64,000 nucleotides of DNA from Yamagishiella unicocca (lineage: Eukaryota; Chlorophyta; Chlorophyceae; Chlamydomonadales; Volvocaceae): contig BDSL01000013.1 of assembly GCA_003116995.1 (NCBI GenBank), positions 496,001 to 560,000 of the forward strand, read 5' to 3'. Positions within the stretch are counted from its first letter, which is position 1. Every line of letters begins with the position of its first letter. Position numbers and translations under genes: made by a program. A model generated the notes under the pieces. That model made no database searches and was not told the origin of the DNA. It was given only the letters and a program-made list of their open reading frames with translations. Below are positions 46,791 through 56,835 of this stretch, piece after piece.

Positions 46791-47154
46791 GCGCGTGACG
46801 CTAGTTGCATGTGAAGATTGTCGACTGTGCCAGGGGCTGTTGAGGGGATGATTTGCACCCAGTATGAAGTGCGCAAAGGCCGCATGTGCCGGCTGCCTGA
46901 ACACGCATGTTATTCTCTATGAACCTGTATTACCGAACTGCGCATTTATATGCTGGGCTGAGACGTGGACAGGCCTGCTTGTTCGGCACACCGCAGGTTG
47001 TTAGGAACATCGCAGATTAGACGGACGCGTTCGGAAATGATCAGGGCTTTTGCAGATGTTGTTGTACTGGTAAGATTACACACACCGTGCTCGTGACCTA
47101 TGCGGGCAACGGTCAACTGTACAATCTTAAGGCTCTGCTAGCTGTATCAACGTT

Positions 47155-47159
47155 TTACA
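47155..47159 (-). terminator. TGTAA poly(A) signal for the two-membrane-segment gene
   Basis: TGTAA on the minus strand 94 bases past that gene's stop codon; another lies near 47076. Confidence 0.45.
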
Positions 47160-47225
47160 AGATTGACGATTAAGGTGGATCAAGAGAGACAACCAATTCT
47201 GGGTTGGCGACTGTTGTACCATCGT

Positions 47226-47230
47226 TGTAA
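47226..47230 (+). terminator. TGTAA poly(A) signal for the CCDC6-like gene
   Basis: TGTAA 436 bases past the stop codon of the CCDC6-like gene. Confidence 0.4.
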
Positions 47231-47252
47231 CGTAGACTTGCAATCAAAAGCT

Positions 47253-50200
47253 TCACTCCTCTACGTACACAAGCCGACCACGCATCCAAACGTACGAGCC
47301 TGTCCCATCACGCTGCGCGCCCGCGCTTTGAGGTGCCTCGATGGGGCCTGCCTCCAATTTCGGCTCAAATAGTGGCGCATCGCCTGCGAAGCATTTAGAA
47401 TGAGTGAAGCCCACATTGTCGCAGTACACATCTCGCACTGCATCGAGGTAAAGCTTACCGCGATGGGTTGCCCGGACCTTGAGGATGCGAGTTAGTTGGG
47501 TTACGTGGGCTGGAGGAGGAAGGTCAGGTGGCGCAATGGCAGCTGGCCTTCTTGTAAGATGGTCGCTATAACGCTCCACTCCCAGGGCAAGAAATGCACC
47601 GGCAAAGCAGGCAGCGATAGAACCAATAATGACCTCTGAAACACTCCAGCCAAACATGCGCAGTGAAAAGAAGCTGCTGGGGTCAGTGCGACTACCGACA
47701 GCAGCACTGGAAGCCGCAGCCTTGTTGGCAGCCATATACTCTTCCTCGTCATTGTAGCTTTCGGCGACCGGGTCACTGCCCCTTGCAACCATGACTTCTC
47801 GTTGCAGGACTAACGGCGTTTGGTAGCCAAATTCTACAAGCGGCAGCTCGTGGACATTCGGATCGTCGACAGGCAGGTGCTGTGTTGCCCCATCCATGGC
47901 GGTGGGCTGCTCCGCCGCTGTGGCTGCCTCGAGCTGGCATGGCTGAGGAGGAACATTGATGTCGGTGTCAGACGGGTACATCTGTGCGGAGTTCGTTTCC
48001 ACGCTAACCGCTCCCTGGCCAGTTAAGCTCTCCACAAGCTCCAACAGCGACTCTTGGCTTGCGGTAGACGTAAGGCCCGGCAAGCCCTCAGTTGCATCTA
48101 ACGCAGCTGAGGTGCCGCCAACTGGGGACTGAGATTGCTCCACGAAATCCTCTACAACCTCTGAAACATGGTTCAGAGCAGTCGCAGCCGCATAACCAAC
48201 GCTCTTAAGATGCTGGTCGAGTGCAGGCCTTTGATGGTCAAACGACTCGGGTATTTCCACAACAGCCGCCGCCAGGACTGCCGCAAAGGGCTCTTCCAAC
48301 ATGGACACAGTGTCAGCTACTGCGAATAGGTGAACGTGGTTAGACAGCATTCCATCCAAGAAATGGCACGTGGGCGCTGCCGACCAGCAGAAGGGAACCC
48401 GTGTTGAGGTCATGCTTTTGAAGTCACTGCGTTCAGTATATTCAAGTGAAGGGATTACATTAAGGAAGATTGGCTTGGCTAATCACGGTATGAAGGCGAC
48501 TAACTAAGGCGATACTTACGACGTACAGCCGTTGGATGACGGCACTGTAATCAGGACGCTGGTACGCGCCAGAGCGTCAATTTTGGGCGGCTGCGCCACG
48601 GGGTATCGGTCTGGAAAGCAGACGGGTCCCATCTTGGAGATTGCCAGGTGTTCAGGCCTATAAAGAAGGCAGCAATTCGGTGTCACAGAAGATTACTCGA
48701 GGCATTGCAACCGCCACACCGCGGTTTGTGACATATTGAAGGCAGTGTGCACACCTGGGAGATTTGTTGACGATAGAATACGTGCTGATCGTTGCCACCA
48801 TCACAAGCAACGCCCATGCGGCCATTGTCTGCACTGCATTGCCAGTCGGCATAACGCGCCGTTTGCCGCCCTCGACGCGCCCTTCCACAGCGTCGTCTTG
48901 CTGCACTGCGCCCTGCTGCCCTCGCTTGTGCCGTGGGTCTCGCCGCCGCTTGCCAGCATCATCATGCTTTCCGGTCTCGCCCGCTCCTCCGGTGCACAGC
49001 GCGCCTTTGCCGGCCTTCCGTGGCGTCTGGTCCAAACCGCGACCAGGCCCGCCAGTATCGTCGGAATCAATGTTCAGCATACGGGCATCCACGTCGGACA
49101 CAAAGCTAGGGGGCACTGTTGCGGCTTGCGGCGAGCTGGCCGTGTCGGGATAGATGGCAGCTGCGGTCGGAGCGGCACCGCTGCTGGATTTATCAACGTT
49201 CAGTCCACAAGCTGGTGGCCCGTTGACAGCCACATGCATGACCACGGCGGCGGAGCACGGGGTCGCGGCTGCTGGTCCGTTTGCTCCACCGGCACCCGCG
49301 GGGTGGGTGGGTACACATCCATTTATGAAAGAGCACGGCGTGCTCGCCTGACTGCCGCGCAAACTGAGGCCGCCCGATGAAGCATCGGCGCCCGATACCG
49401 CGTTGCTGAGCATTGCTGACAGGCCCTTGATGCTGCGTCTTGGAGTCTCCAGGTCGAATTTGGGAAGCAAGCCGCTTGGCGGTCCCTGCTCACATGGCGG
49501 GTGTGGCGTGACTGCTGATGAAGCTGGTGGCGGCATTGTTGCAGTGATAGGCGATGGATCGAGCTGATCTGCTCGCTGGTCCTCTGGAGTCAGCGACAGT
49601 GAGCGCGCGCCAGAGTTGGAAGCGCTACTCCATCCAGACTCCTGCGTTCGCCTCGGCTGCCGGATGTTCGGGCTGCCGTCCACGCACGGTGACAACACCA
49701 GCGTTTTGGCGATAGCGTTGTCACCGTCAGAGGGAGTCGGTCTGCGCAGTTCATGACAATTCGTTTTAAACATCCAAGCTTGCTTAGTGTATCCCTGCGT
49801 GCTTATAGTACAGCAATCGACCTTACATAAGGATGGGACACCCACACACGCGCGCGATATAATGCGAATCGGCCCCGCTCGCACCAGCATACACACGAAC
49901 ATAGCCATCGACATATTTTCGCGAGGCAGCAGATCGTACCTGTCAACAAATAATGGGTTGTGGACGTTGGAGCGCATGATAGAGGCGGACCGGACCACAA
50001 ATTGCATGCTCGGACTGGTGTATCCATCCGATCCTGGCGTCGAAAGCTCTCCGTCTGACGCGGCTCGAGCGGGTGCGAAGCGTGGGGAGTAGTCGGACGG
50101 ACTAAGGTCACCTGGCGGCCACATTGAATTCCTCGGCGGGGAATCCAGCCGAAAGGACGCCTCACCACCGCCAAGGGATCTGACCGGCGTGGACGAGCCC

Positions 50201-50662
50201 GAATTGGCCTCTGGCGATGCAGCAACCGCCGCATGGTCCGGGTTACCTGTAGAAATATGCAATCAGGGCCGTTGTGGGTGCCAGCGCATATTAAATACAG
50301 AATATCCTGTACGTTACGCCGTACGGCACCGTACCCGCTGTTTCGCCGCGGACCACACGGGGAGCAGAGCTTGTGGCGAGTACCCTGGGCCACAGCGGAG
50401 AAACTGATCGGCTGTATATGGGACTCGATGCGCTGTCACAATTTGGGACGCTAGATGCTGGCGAATGTACGTCGTCAATGTTCGGTGTACTGTCTAGCGA
50501 GAATTGCAGGTCGCTGGTTGGCGGCTGGACTGGTCCACCACCCGTTTCTGCCGCAGCGACCAGCCGCCAATCGCCCGGGCGCAGGGCCCTTGAGCTGCTG
50601 GTTAGGCTTAGGCTGCTTTTGGAAATTGAAGTGGCCAAGTTATCCTGAGAAAGGATGTGCAT
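47253..50662 (-). CDS. 977-residue protein with two membrane segments, function unknown
   Basis: Five exons in phase: 50662-50335, 50246-49940, 49741-48755, 48657-48520, 48426-47253. Residues 1 to about 510 are Ser/Pro/Gly-rich and probably disordered. A basic stretch (GKRRRDPRHKRG) precedes the first membrane segment, AAWALLVMVATISTYSIV. The next 300 residues start with MGPVCFPDRYPVAQPPKIDA and LITVPSSNGC, have several Cys, and should lie across the membrane. A helical part (HVSEVVEDFVEQ) and an acidic part follow, then a second segment (VSEVIIGSIAACFAGAFLAL) and a C-terminal tail with DVYCDNVGFTHSKCFAGDAP. I recognise no family. Both ends would be on the same side. The N-terminal ATG is preceded by a sequence that could itself be a 3' splice site (CCTTTCTCAG), so an upstream exon is possible. 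Confidence 0.72.
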
Positions 50663-52600
50663 GTGGTTAGGAGTTGTTACTGCTTCCGGCCATCGATGTA
50701 GCAGCAGTGTCTACAAGTTACCTGCAAAAGCGGAGATGCTTGCACGGAGGGAAGCCAAATTGTCGAACTCGCAAGTTCGCCGTCACCATGGTCGACCTAC
50801 AGCAGGCATACAACCATCGGCATTGCAGTATGAGGCACATGGACGCTTGGCCGGGTCAATTAGGTCGTGCTCAGCTGCACGCATACCTTGCTGAACATTC
50901 GTTCGCTAGTTTGTTCACTTGTCACCGTCAGACACAATCAGTTTTCAAGGATCTGCATTAGTATACTGCAGAGCCCTCGGTGCAGCTTTGTCGGAACTGC
51001 TGGTTTAGCTGCGAAATGCAGTATGTGATGATTTGCATCCGCCTAATTCATTGTGCGCTTGTGAGCCATTAAGAAAGGAATAGTCTGCAGGTGTGCTTCT
51101 GTAGCTAGCATTGTCAACCTAGGCCCATGTTTGCGTCGTTGACAAACATACTTTGAACATGAAATCCAACACTGCCGTACATGCAGACTTTATTTAGTGC
51201 AGTGTGCTCACAATTCCTGAGCCTTCCTTGGTTTGTCTTGGCCTCTAGCTTGGATGGTCCACCTTTGACGACAAACGAGCCAAAAGCTGAGCCAACTCCT
51301 TCGAGAGATCTGGCAATGATAACTACCGAGTTTTCAATAGGAGGTCTTGCAAGGGCAACCAGCAAAGAGGCTGAGGAACCAAGGAGGTGCCACCGCTTTT
51401 TGATAGAGGCATGACCTGCCGTGACGGGGCTGGCATCCAAGCAAGCTGAGTAGGAGAAGACGAGCCAAATCTGAGCGCTCTTCCTCGGCGCAATGATGGA
51501 TAATACTGTCTGAGAAGTATAACTCCTGAAGTGCTCTTGGAAAATACCTTGTCCGGCGTTCGTCCTTCATCGGATTGCGGGTGCCTGTGCCCGTCGACGT
51601 GTCTGGTCGTGGAGTGCATGCGCTTGACAGTTGGTGGATGCATAAGCTCTAGAGGTGAGAAATGCGATGTACGGCTGACTCCTGCGCTCTTAACGAGTGA
51701 GGGATCTCGGATGCTTTCATCTCGGGCTCTGCCGAGACGGGGCGATGATGATGGTTCCCAGCATGTCTGCTGATGGGGTTAAGCCATGCTCGCAGTCCTC
51801 TGGCGTAACTTGCAACCCTCCTGCATTCGCAACGCTCCGGCCAACACGCGGCGTGGCGCGGCCAAATAGCTCATAAACGAGCCTGTGGCAATGATTATTC
51901 TTTGCGCCTCTCGCCGCTACCGATCTTGAACGATTAGCGATAGTTCGCTGTGCTCGTCAAGAGGGTAGCGCACACCCCAACGGGGTGCCGGCGCTAGGTG
52001 TGAATGAGCCCAACTGCACGCCGGACCTATCTTTTATGATCAACGTGCGCACTGCTGCATGCGGACTAGGGTTTCGGTACTACCCCACGCATTATCCGTT
52101 TCCCCAAGGCGCGGTTGCCGTTCAATGCATTGTTTCGCATTGGATTGCCATCAAGCATACTTGCCAAGTATGGTGTCAGACGTTAATGTCCGTCACTGAA
52201 GATCTCATAGTGGTGGAAGTATCTTTAACATAAATGTCCGTCACTGAAGATCTCTTAGTGGTGGAAATATCTTTAACATAAGTGCTGAGTAAGATACATG
52301 GGGTTTCGGGATGGTAATAAACATATTTGGCATTGGAGAGGACCCCAACGGCAGCTGGGATGGGGTTGAGGGAGGGCCGAGGGCCAACTAGATATCGTGG
52401 TCGGCAGCTAGACGAGTGCTGGTGATTCTTTGCCAGAGCGTCGCCCACCCAGCTGTCTGCCTTCATCATACGCGCATAAGAAGATAGTGCCTATACGGGC
52501 ACAGGCAGGTCTCGTCGCGAGTACTCCTTGTTACAGTAGGCTCCACACCGCGAAGGTTGGGCCATCGGACACATCCCCTCACATTGAAAGAGACGCATGG
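50663..52600. other. spacer with no resolved gene
   Basis: More AT-rich than the flanking genes. Long overlapping minus-strand open frames (51114-51643) include a stretch with some protein character (KDERRTRYFPRALQELYFSD) but no matching splice sites or start. Could be a remnant. Otherwise only a 48-bp duplication (52185-52280). Confidence 0.4.
52185..52280. repeat. 48-bp tandem duplication
   Basis: Two copies starting AATGTCCGTCACTGAAGATC at 52185 and 52233, differing at a few bases. Confidence 0.92.
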
Positions 52601-52679
52601 AACAAAAAACACTCAAGCGATCGGCTTGTTGAGGCGCTGTGCTGGTTGCTCTGGCCGAGGGGCTGCCGATAGGGGGGCC

Positions 52680-53080
52680 ATCTGAGCTACTTCCCCCTCG
52701 GTGGTCGGTGCAGCTGTTTGTTCTCTGGGCCCTTGGTCGGTGGTTTGCCGTATCTCGGTCGACTGGTTGGTCCTTCTTTCTGCGTCTTTTTAGTGTCAGG
52801 CGATGCGCCGATGGCTCCACCATATGGTCTGGGGCTCACGATCGAGGTCCGGCAAACCTGGGTTACAGGCCTCAGCACCCACCTGCGGGTGATGCATCCA
52901 GCTTTCGGGCCCCTCACCCTGTTTACAGTGCGGGACCGGCGCCCATGGATGCGTTGTGATGGGATGCTGGACGATATCCGTTGGTGGGTCGCAACGATGG
53001 CGGCCCTGGCCCCAGTGCACGATATTAGCAGACCACCACCTTTTTCTGTAACCGTTACAACAACCACTATGGGTTTATAA
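52680..53080 (+). mobile_element. decayed LINE fragment
   Basis: The frame 52718-53080 encodes THLRVMHPAFGPLTLFTVRD, RRPWM and MAALAPVHDISRPPP. It lines up with LSTLHPAFRPLAVTTARPDG, GPW and LGHLPPLSDVADPPL in the LINE copies at 25-29 kb. It is a distant relative, not a recent copy. The first 150 bases also match the intron segment at 56150-56280 on the other strand. Confidence 0.6.
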
Positions 53081-53645
53081 AGAATGTGCACTCAAATTGT
53101 GCACTCGCACCGCACCACCCTTCGCACGTACGTGCTGACAGCTTCAATAGGGAGCTGTGTCTCACGTGTCATGCGGAATAGGTGTCCACGGAAGTACGTG
53201 CGCAACAAAATGCAGGCTGCTGGAGGCAGACATATCCTGACATAACCCGATTGAAATCCATCCAATGTTACGGTGACAAAAAGCAATGTTACGATGCCCC
53301 TTCCGTTTCAGAAGGGGATGACGCTGCTACTGCACATATAACATCCAGCAAACTATGGACGGCCTGGATAGATGACTACCTAATCAACGTTCCCACATTA
53401 CGTTCCAACCTACTATGACAACCCTAATGCCAGTCGTCCCCCATCCAGCCCACTACGGCAAATACATAGCACGCCTCTTCAATGCGCGTATCCGCGAATG
53501 ACAGCACGAAAAGATACTGTGAGCGCGAGGGTTGAGTTATGACGCCCGGTGCTCTGGGGCAATGTTGCGAGGATGGGAGGGTTTATTGCACCGAAAAGAA
53601 TCTCAACATCCCCGACGCACTGCCATGGGACTGCTACACACGAAT

Positions 53646-56600
53646 TCAGTGCTCAAACTGCTCTTCTTCCGTGCTGCCCTTGAGGGCGCACACGGACGAC
53701 GTCCCCTCGCTGATCACTTGGCTGACCAGGTCGAAGTAGCCCGTGCCGACAAACTTCTGGTGGGTGGTGGCGCGGTAGCCCTGCTTCTCGGCGCCAAACT
53801 CGGACTGCTGCAGCTCCGCGTACGCCGACATGCCTGAACGAACGGCGCCAGCAGCCGCGGTGCGAAAAAAAGCCTTACATATACGAAGATGGTTACACAT
53901 ACGAGGCGGGAGGCTGTTGGGCCGAGTTTCATGACATGCTACACTCAGGATACAGAAACCATGCCGTCGACGCTGTGCCCTCAAGCTGAAAAGTTCGTGT
54001 TCCCCCTTGAGCCCCACGCGCCATGCACACGTACCGCGTGAGGCGTAGTCCTTGGCCAGGCTGAACATCGAGTAGTTGAGGGCATGGAAGCCGGCCAGCG
54101 TTATGAACTGGAACTTGTAGCCCCAGCTGCCCAGAGTCGCCTGGAAGCGCGAAATGTCCGCATCCGACAGCTTCTTCTTCCAGTTGAACGACGGAGAGCA
54201 GTTGTACGCCAGAATCTTCCCGGGGTACTGCGCGTGGATGGCCTCCGCGAACCTGCGCGAGGAAGCGTGTGCGCGCGACGCATGTACGGACCGAATGGTG
54301 ATGGCAAGGAATGGTGACGACAAGGACAAGGACAAGAGCAAGGGCTGAAGCGCCGAAAGGGAAGCGCAGGATAAGAAATGTAGTCGGATTTTTCGCATCG
54401 GCGCTAGGTCAAAAGTGCTCTCAAATGCACGAGTACATCCCAGGCTAGGTTACCAGGTCGCCCGTACCCAGGTGACCAGCAGACAGCTGCTGATCACCCA
54501 CGTGCGCAGACACAAGCGACACGCAGGCTCACTTGCGCGCCTCCTCCATGCTCGGCTCCGAAGTCTCAAACCACACCATGTCCGCGTACGGGGCGTACGC
54601 CAGGCCGCGCGCAATGGCAGCCTCAATCCCCCCGCGCACACAATAGTAGCCCTCGGCAGTACGCTCGCCTGAACCGGTAGCAACGCGCGCAAACGGTTAA
54701 TGCAGACGCGTGTAAAGGGATCTCAGGGCTGGTGGCTTACTACGTGTGCAGGGATCGCAAGTAAGGCTGGTCTCCAACCGTATGCTTCACATTGAGGAAA
54801 CGCCATGTTGCTGTTGGCTGCCAGGAGGCAGGCGGTAAGCAGACGGGCAGGCGGACGATGCGAACACACTCACGGCATGTTAGCTGATGATTAGGCAAGC
54901 GGCCTTGCCGTAAGTGGTACATCGGAATCCAGGCCTTTTGTCTGAAGCCTGCTGCAACTGCTACTGCTGTAACGTGTACTACTACTACAAGAAGGCCCTG
55001 CGCGCCCAGCTTGCGTTCGACTGCCCCGAATCCAATCTTAAGATATGCTCCCGTCCTAACCCGCCACCTCCATACCCGTCATGAAGGCCTTGTCGCGCTC
55101 GTCCGCATCGCTGGTGAGGAGGTAGGCGCCCAGGGCGTCTGTGCGCGCAATGATGACGGTGGGTACGTCAAGCACGTCGGCCGCAAGCCGTGCAGCCGTC
55201 AGCTTCTGGACGAACTCCCTGGTGGGCACCAGCACCTTGCCGCCCAGGTGGCCGCACTTCTTGGCGGACGCCAGCTGGTCCTGCAGGCGGGAGCAACACG
55301 GGCGCACAGGGCTGATAGTGAAAGGCGGCTATGGTGCTGTCTGCGCAGCAGGCAGGGTGGGGTGAAGGATGGGAGTGCGCCAGCAGGGCGAGGATCCGGC
55401 CGCAGGGCGCAGGCAGGAATGCGTTGTTCCGAGCTGTGCCCACTAACCTCAAAGTGTACGGCGGCGGCGCCAGACTCGATAAGGGCCCTCATGAGCTGCA
55501 AATCATTTTGCAAAGGAGGGACAGGATCAGCGGGTAGCCAGGGACATGAGGGAACGTGAGCTTATGTCCTTCGGCACTTGCACACGAGAAAGATGTGCAG
55601 TAGCCGGTGCGCAGCAGCAGCTCATGCCCCCGAGCGTACCTCGTACGCATTGAGGTTGCCGCCGAAGCCCGCCTCCGCGTCAGCAACGATGGGCGCAAAC
55701 CAATGAACGTCGTTGCGGCCCTCGGAGTGCTGCATCTGGTCCATCCGCTGCGTTGGGTCAGGAAGGATATGTACGAGCAGCTTATTGCATTGGCGGCACA
55801 GCATCCCACTCGCTATGGAAAGTGCAGTACCAAGCGTGGCCATGGTACCAGGCAAGCGCATTGGAATGTACAGATTTCGTACAGACGAAGAAGCTTATTC
55901 CAGTGCTAACAATTGCCTCAAACGTGAGGAATTTTGCCGTAGGCACTTGTCGTACTAGCTACTGGGCTTTAAACGACAGGGCATCCTTGCAAATCCTGCA
56001 GCTTAAGAAGAGCTCCACTTGACCAACCTGGAAAGCGTTGTTGATCCGCGACACCACACGCGGCACGGAATCCACGGGGTACAGACTCTGGTCCGGATAA
56101 GTCTGCAGGGACAACGCAGGCGAGGTGCGCAGTAGCAACTGTTAAAGTGGGCCACAGACCGTAAGGTAGAGCCCTCGGGGATATCGCCTGACACTGGCAA
56201 GGAAAAACAATCGGCACCAGAAACCCCGAACAAGGGCCCAGAGAACAAACGACGGCACCAACCACCCAGGGAGAGGTGCGTGCCAAGCCGGCACTCCTAA
56301 GGTTCCAGGATCGGAGCCGAGGTTAACAAACCTGCATCGCTGAGTTGGCGTCGGCAGCGACTTGCCAGCCTGAGAGGTAGATGGCCTGGAGCCCGGCGGA
56401 AACCATTTCCACAGCTTGACCGCCTGGATGCAGCACAGCGGCAAATAAGATGTTAATAATAATAGAACTGGAAGTGAAGAAACCTGTCAAGCAACTGATC
56501 AGCGCGCGGCACACGCGAGGCCGTTACACACGGCTTGCCGACGCAGCACCCGACGCGCGCGAAAACGGCTGGCATTTACCCACGCAGAGCGAGAACCATC

Positions 56601-56835
56601 GCACATCAATTTACTGCTAGATCATGCATTTCATCCCCCTTCCGCGTGCGTACTGACCGGTCATTGCGCCAAGTGCCGGCACGTACGGCTCGGAATGCAG
56701 CAGCTGCCACAGTCGCTCCGCACCCATGCGCGCGAGGCTGTACTCTATCTTAACGGAGCCACGCAGGCGCTCAACATCCTGCCGACTGTAGACCCGCTTG
56801 ACGCCGTCCCAGCGAGAAGAACCGTTGGAGGCCAT
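53646..56835 (-). CDS. ICL1: isocitrate lyase
   Basis: Nine exons in phase give 415 residues: 56835-56658, 56423-56332, 56102-56028, 55747-55640, 55495-55448, 55280-55076, 54668-54533, 54252-54035, 53833-53646. It cleaves isocitrate to glyoxylate and succinate in the glyoxylate cycle, needed for growth on acetate. Seen: [20 protein letters not shown], the Mg-binding [15 protein letters not shown], the catalytic loop KKCGHLGGK with C176, [22 protein letters not shown], and [13 protein letters not shown]. It is the short form of about 415 residues, without the insert of plant glyoxysomal enzymes. The C-terminus (EEQFEH) is not a PTS1 signal, in line with the cytosolic enzyme known in Chlamydomonas. 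ATG 56835 is the only in-frame Met before the conserved [17 protein letters not shown]. Acetate-induced expression is expected from relatives. Confidence 0.95.
56150..56285 (-). repeat. LINE-related fragment in intron 2 of isocitrate lyase
   Basis: On the minus strand this intron piece contains GTTTGTTCTCTGGGCCCTTG and, further on, GTGTCAGGCGAT, in the same order and spacing as at 52705-52810 on the plus strand. It lies inside the intron between exons ending at 56332 and starting at 56102. Confidence 0.7.

Larger units (their letters stand above)
46791..47252. other. convergent 3' spacer
   Basis: It holds the two 3' untranslated regions. The plus-strand signal TGTAA at 47226-47230 lies beyond the minus-strand one at 47155-47159, so the two transcripts should overlap by about 70 bases or more at their ends. 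Confidence 0.5.
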
